A stretch of DNA of 64,000 bases from contig JBCBYO010000010.1 of NCBI GenBank assembly GCA_039815825.1, forward strand, positions 40,003 to 104,002, in the 5' to 3' direction. Within the stretch, counting starts at the first letter, position 1. Every line of letters starts with the position of its first letter. Below are positions 61,328 to 64,000 of the stretch, in pieces. The translations under genes were made by a program, and so were the position numbers. The notes under the pieces were generated by a model. That model was not told the DNA's origin, did no database searches, and worked only from the letters and a program-made list of their open reading frames with translations. This DNA comes from JBCBDX01 sp039815825 (GTDB taxonomy: Bacteria > Pseudomonadota > Alphaproteobacteria > Rhizobiales > Rhizobiaceae).

Positions 61328-62743
61328 CTAGCGGCTCAATACTTTGCCGGGGTTCATGATCAGATTGGGATCAAGCGTCGCTTTAATGCTTTGCATCAGC
61401 GCCATGGCGACGGGCGACTTATAGGTCAGCAAGTCCCGCGTTTTCATTTGTCCGATGCCATGCTCTGCCGATATGGACCCCCCATATGCGACGACCAGGT
61501 CGTGAAGCTTCGGGGAGAAAACGTTGCCGCGTGCCAGAAAGCCGGCTTTGTCATCGCCCGGTGGTTGAGTAATATTATAATGGAGGTTGCCATCACCCAG
61601 ATGGCCAAAGGCACAGATACGGGCTGCAGGTTCCCAGTCCAAAACCAACGCTTCAGCCTCTTCCATGAACGCCGGAAGTTTGGCCACCGGCACCGAGATA
61701 TCATGTTTAAGTGAGCCGCCTTCGTGCCTTTGACTTTCGGAAATGCCTTCTCGCAGGCCCCAAAGCTGCCCGCGTTGCGCCTCACTTGCCGCGATCGTTC
61801 CGTCTTGGAGGAGCCCGTCAGTAAAGCCACCTTCAACAATACCAGCCATCAAACCGTCGCCATGGTCTGAGCCTTCAAGCGACGAAACTTCAAGCAAGAC
61901 ATACCAAGGATAGTCAGCCGACAAGGGGTTGCGCATTCCGGTCTGGTGTTTGACCGTAATTTCAAGGCCAAAACTTGATATCAATTCAAACGCTGTAAGC
62001 GCTTCACCAGCAACACTTTGCGCTTTTCGCAGTAGTGCGAGCGCATCAGTTGGGCTGTTCAGCGCCACGAACGATGTCGATAGGGCCTTGGGTTTGGGAA
62101 AGAGCTTAAGTGATGCGCCGGTGATGATCCCCAGCGTGCCTTCAGCACCGATGAACAGGTTGCGAAGGTCATATCCAGTGTTGTTCTTCTTTAAAATGTT
62201 CAAATCATCCAACACATCGCCGTTGGGCAACACGACCTCCAAGCCAAGGCACAGGTCACGGGCAACACCGTAGGAAAGCGCGCCAACGCCGCCCGCATTG
62301 GTCGACAGATTGCCGCCAATGGTGGCGCTGCCTTTTGAGGCCAGTGAAAGCGGGAACAGGCAGTCATGTGCCGCTGCGGTGTCCTGAACAGTCTGCAATA
62401 CGGCACCGGCATCGACGATGATGGTCATGCCTTCCGGGTCAATCGTGCGTATCTTGTCCATGCGGCCGAGGCTGATTACGATCTGCGAACCGGATTCATC
62501 TGGAATTTGCCCGCCCACCAACCCGGTATTGCCGCCCTGTGGCACAATCGCAGTTTTGGTCTCGTTAGCAAGCGCAACGGTAGCAGCAACCTCGTTCGTT
62601 GAACCGGGACGCAAAACGAGCGGCGTTTTACCGGTCCAACGCCCACGCCATTCTGTCAAAAAGGGTTCTTGGTCTGCGCTTGCGCCCAGCGCATGTTTTG
62701 CGCCAACGATTGAGGTGAATTTGGCTTTGAGCGCTTCATCCAT
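61328..62743 (-). CDS. FAD-linked 2-hydroxyacid dehydrogenase (D-2HGDH/GlcD type)
   Basis: A 471-residue flavoprotein of the vanillyl-alcohol oxidase fold. The FAD domain includes LVLRPGSTNEVAATVALAN and VPQGGNTGLVGGQIPD, GGNLSTNAGGVGALSYG and the GAEGTLGIITGASLKLFP segment. The C-terminal substrate domain has FGHLGDGNLHYNITQP with the metal-binding His pair and SAEHGIGQMK. This matches D-2-hydroxyglutarate or D-lactate dehydrogenases; the acid is not decidable. It starts eight bases inside the end of the upstream Sua5-type gene, so the two are coupled. Confidence 0.92.
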   Translation of the reverse strand: MDEALKAKFTSIVGAKHALGASADQEPFLTEWRGRWTGKTPLVLRPGSTNEVAATVALANETKTAIVPQGGNTGLVGGQIPDESGSQIVISLGRMDKIRTIDPEGMTIIVDAGAVLQTVQDTAAAHDCLFPLSLASKGSATIGGNLSTNAGGVGALSYGVARDLCLGLEVVLPNGDVLDDLNILKKNNTGYDLRNLFIGAEGTLGIITGASLKLFPKPKALSTSFVALNSPTDALALLRKAQSVAGEALTAFELISSFGLEITVKHQTGMRNPLSADYPWYVLLEVSSLEGSDHGDGLMAGIVEGGFTDGLLQDGTIAASEAQRGQLWGLREGISESQRHEGGSLKHDISVPVAKLPAFMEEAEALVLDWEPAARICAFGHLGDGNLHYNITQPPGDDKAGFLARGNVFSPKLHDLVVAYGGSISAEHGIGQMKTRDLLTYKSPVAMALMQSIKATLDPNLIMNPGKVLSR

Positions 62744-63728
62744 GGCCGGCATCCTTCGGTGCTGCTGCGCGGCTTAAACGATCATTGATGGCAATACCAA
62801 GGCCCACGTTTGGAATAGGCACCACGGCCAGCCCGTTTGCACCAGAAGCATTGAGGTTACGCATGGCGGCAAAAAGTTTTTGTGCGGCCTCGATCAAGTT
62901 GCCGGTCGGAGACAAATTGATCGACTTGACCGCTGTTTCCGCCCCATTCAATGCCACATCGCCAAATGCCAATAGCGCTTCACCGGGAAGAACACGGTCC
63001 ACATTTAAGCGGACTGGCATGTCTGGCGCGTAGTGAGATGTCAGCATTCCAGGCGCATTGATCACTTTATCGTCGATGTTGTTCAGTAGAGGTCGGTCGG
63101 TCACTTTTTCAATGTCTTCCGGCGACAGGCCCCCTGGTCTCAGGAGAACCGTGTCATCTCCCCTAAATCCAACGATGGTGCTTTCGACACCAACCGATGG
63201 TGCGCCGTGATCAAGGATCAACGATACTTTTTCTCCCAGATCCTCCAGGACGGCCAAAGCTGACGTGGCGCTGATCTGCCCAGAAAGATTGGCGCTTGGT
63301 GCAGCGATCGGCTTTTTCAATCTCGCGGACAATTCCCCCATCGGACCGGTCGGCATCCGAACTGCCAATGTTGCAAGACCAGCTGTCGCCAATTCATGCA
63401 CGGGGCAGTCGGCACGTTTATTTAACACAAGCGTCAATGGTCCAGGCCAAAATGCTTCTGCCAAACGCTTGGCGATATCGTTGAACTCCCCCAACCTGTT
63501 CGCCATTTCATAATCCGTCACATGGCAAATCAGCGGATTGAAAGAAGGGCGCCCTTTAGCCTCGAATATACCCGCCACCGCTTCGCCATTGGTGGCATCG
63601 GCTGCCAGCCCATAGACGGTTTCCGTCGGCACGCCGACCAGCTTGCCGCGCGATAGCAAGTCTGCCGCTTCGGCAAGGCTTTTTTCGCCGACTTGGGCGA
63701 TCAGGGCATGGTCTGGTTTATCACTCAT
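62736..63728 (-). CDS. tsaC: L-threonylcarbamoyladenylate synthase (Sua5 type)
   Basis: A 330-residue enzyme making threonylcarbamoyl-AMP for the t6A37 modification of tRNA. The YrdC domain shows LVGVPTETVYGLAADATNGEAV in part, FEAKGRPSFNPLICHV with the KxRP-type motif, and PIAAPSANLSGQISATSA. The extra C-terminal domain (about residues 230-330) marks it as Sua5 rather than the short TsaC. The ATG at 63728 begins MSDKPDHALIAQ. Confidence 0.94.
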   Translation of the reverse strand: MSDKPDHALIAQVGEKSLAEAADLLSRGKLVGVPTETVYGLAADATNGEAVAGIFEAKGRPSFNPLICHVTDYEMANRLGEFNDIAKRLAEAFWPGPLTLVLNKRADCPVHELATAGLATLAVRMPTGPMGELSARLKKPIAAPSANLSGQISATSALAVLEDLGEKVSLILDHGAPSVGVESTIVGFRGDDTVLLRPGGLSPEDIEKVTDRPLLNNIDDKVINAPGMLTSHYAPDMPVRLNVDRVLPGEALLAFGDVALNGAETAVKSINLSPTGNLIEAAQKLFAAMRNLNASGANGLAVVPIPNVGLGIAINDRLSRAAAPKDAGHG

Positions 63729-63861
63729 CGCGCGCGGTTTAACCAAAGTTGATGTGTGCGCCAATGGCACAGTTTAACCGGCAGTTAACTGTCTGCGCAC
63801 ACCGAAGCTTCAGGCGTTTGTGTTTTATTGCCGTAAAGTGATTTCTTTCGGGTGCATCAAC

Positions 63862-64000
63862 ATGACCAAAACGACACTATTTGCTGCAGCAATTTTTGCA
63901 CTGAGCGCGACAAGCGCGGTTGCCGGTTACTCAATCTATAAAGATGAAGCGTACCCGTCCGTGCTCTTTGTTGAAATTGAGGGCGGCCCCGTTGGCGAGC
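63862..64000 (+). CDS. Exported protein, N-terminal part (cut by window edge)
   Basis: From the ATG at 63862 the frame is open to the right edge (46 codons). It starts with a signal peptide (MTKTTLFAAAIFALSATSA, then VAG) and the mature part begins YSIYKDEAYPSVLFVEIEGG. The family cannot be told from this fragment. It is divergent from the Sua5-type gene. Confidence 0.6.
   Translation, partial: MTKTTLFAAAIFALSATSAVAGYSIYKDEAYPSVLFVEIEGGPVGE

Noticed and set aside
1..64000. tRNA, rRNA, insertion sequence, integrase or prophage genes
   Set aside because: I looked through the intergenic gaps and the translated frames and found no cloverleaf-like sequence, transposase motif or phage structural gene; a covariance-model search would be needed to exclude small RNAs fully.

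Overview
This 64 kb window is a chromosomal segment of an alphaproteobacterium, most probably a member of the Hyphomicrobiales (Rhizobiales). The evidence is gene content and order: dsbA-like/smc/ppdK, the atpI-atpB-atpE-atpF'-atpF block followed by rnhB, rsmB near guaA, a BacA-type peptide transporter, an NnrU protein and a DUF6101 protein. The lineage call is inference; there is no rRNA or tRNA gene in the window. No insertion sequence, phage, integrase or CRISPR array was seen, and most of the window is ordinary core genome.

Layout. 1-8.2 kb: start of a TraR/DksA-type regulator (minus), Tat-exported L,D-transpeptidase, DsbA-like thiol oxidoreductase, SMC, pyruvate phosphate dikinase. 8.2-17.7 kb: DUF1499 protein, a metallo-beta-lactamase-fold hydrolase, biotin importer BioY with a strong terminator, two-subunit xanthine dehydrogenase, a Ppx/GppA phosphatase overlapping rlmE, and a Tat-exported MBL hydrolase. 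17.7-19.9 kb (minus): ArsR-type repressor, ArsP-like permease and a transglutaminase-fold enzyme, behind a promoter covered by a perfect inverted repeat. 20-25.3 kb: guaB, a membrane protein, and oxyR divergent from katG. 25.3-29 kb: two tandem paralogous exported proteins of unknown function beside a divergent LuxR-type response regulator and 7TM-DISM-like histidine kinase. 29-38.9 kb: rsmB, tspO, an MTA/SAH nucleosidase-like gene, guaA, an FkbM-like protein, MAPEG, bacA, NnrU, a YfgM-like protein and der. 39-43.6 kb: a SleB-type wall hydrolase, the F0 ATP synthase operon, rnhB. 43.8-45.6 kb: a radical SAM protein and a small glycosyltransferase.

The most interesting part is 45.7-50.35 kb. 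A near-consensus sigma-54 promoter (TGGCAC-N5-TTGCA) lies just upstream of a guanidine-I (ykkC) riboswitch. These lead into a five-gene, tightly overlapping operon: a NitT/TauT-type ABC transporter (binding protein, permease, ATPase), a ureohydrolase with all six metal ligands and a long N-terminal extension, and a 144-residue protein with 13 His in its first 29 residues. I read this as guanidine import plus nickel-dependent guanidine hydrolysis, controlled both by nitrogen status and by guanidine. The His-rich protein is a candidate metal-delivery factor unlike the HypA/HypB-type activators known for cyanobacterial guanidine hydrolase.

50.4-64 kb: an exported protein of unknown function, moaB, ispE, a TPR protein, a polyprenyl diphosphate synthase, DUF2007 plus TrmN6-like methyltransferase, a decayed nitronate monooxygenase gene with an internal deletion, a glutathionyl-hydroquinone reductase-like protein, purD divergent from ubiA, DUF6101, an FAD-linked 2-hydroxyacid dehydrogenase overlapping a Sua5-type tRNA threonylcarbamoylation enzyme, and the start of an exported protein running off the right edge.
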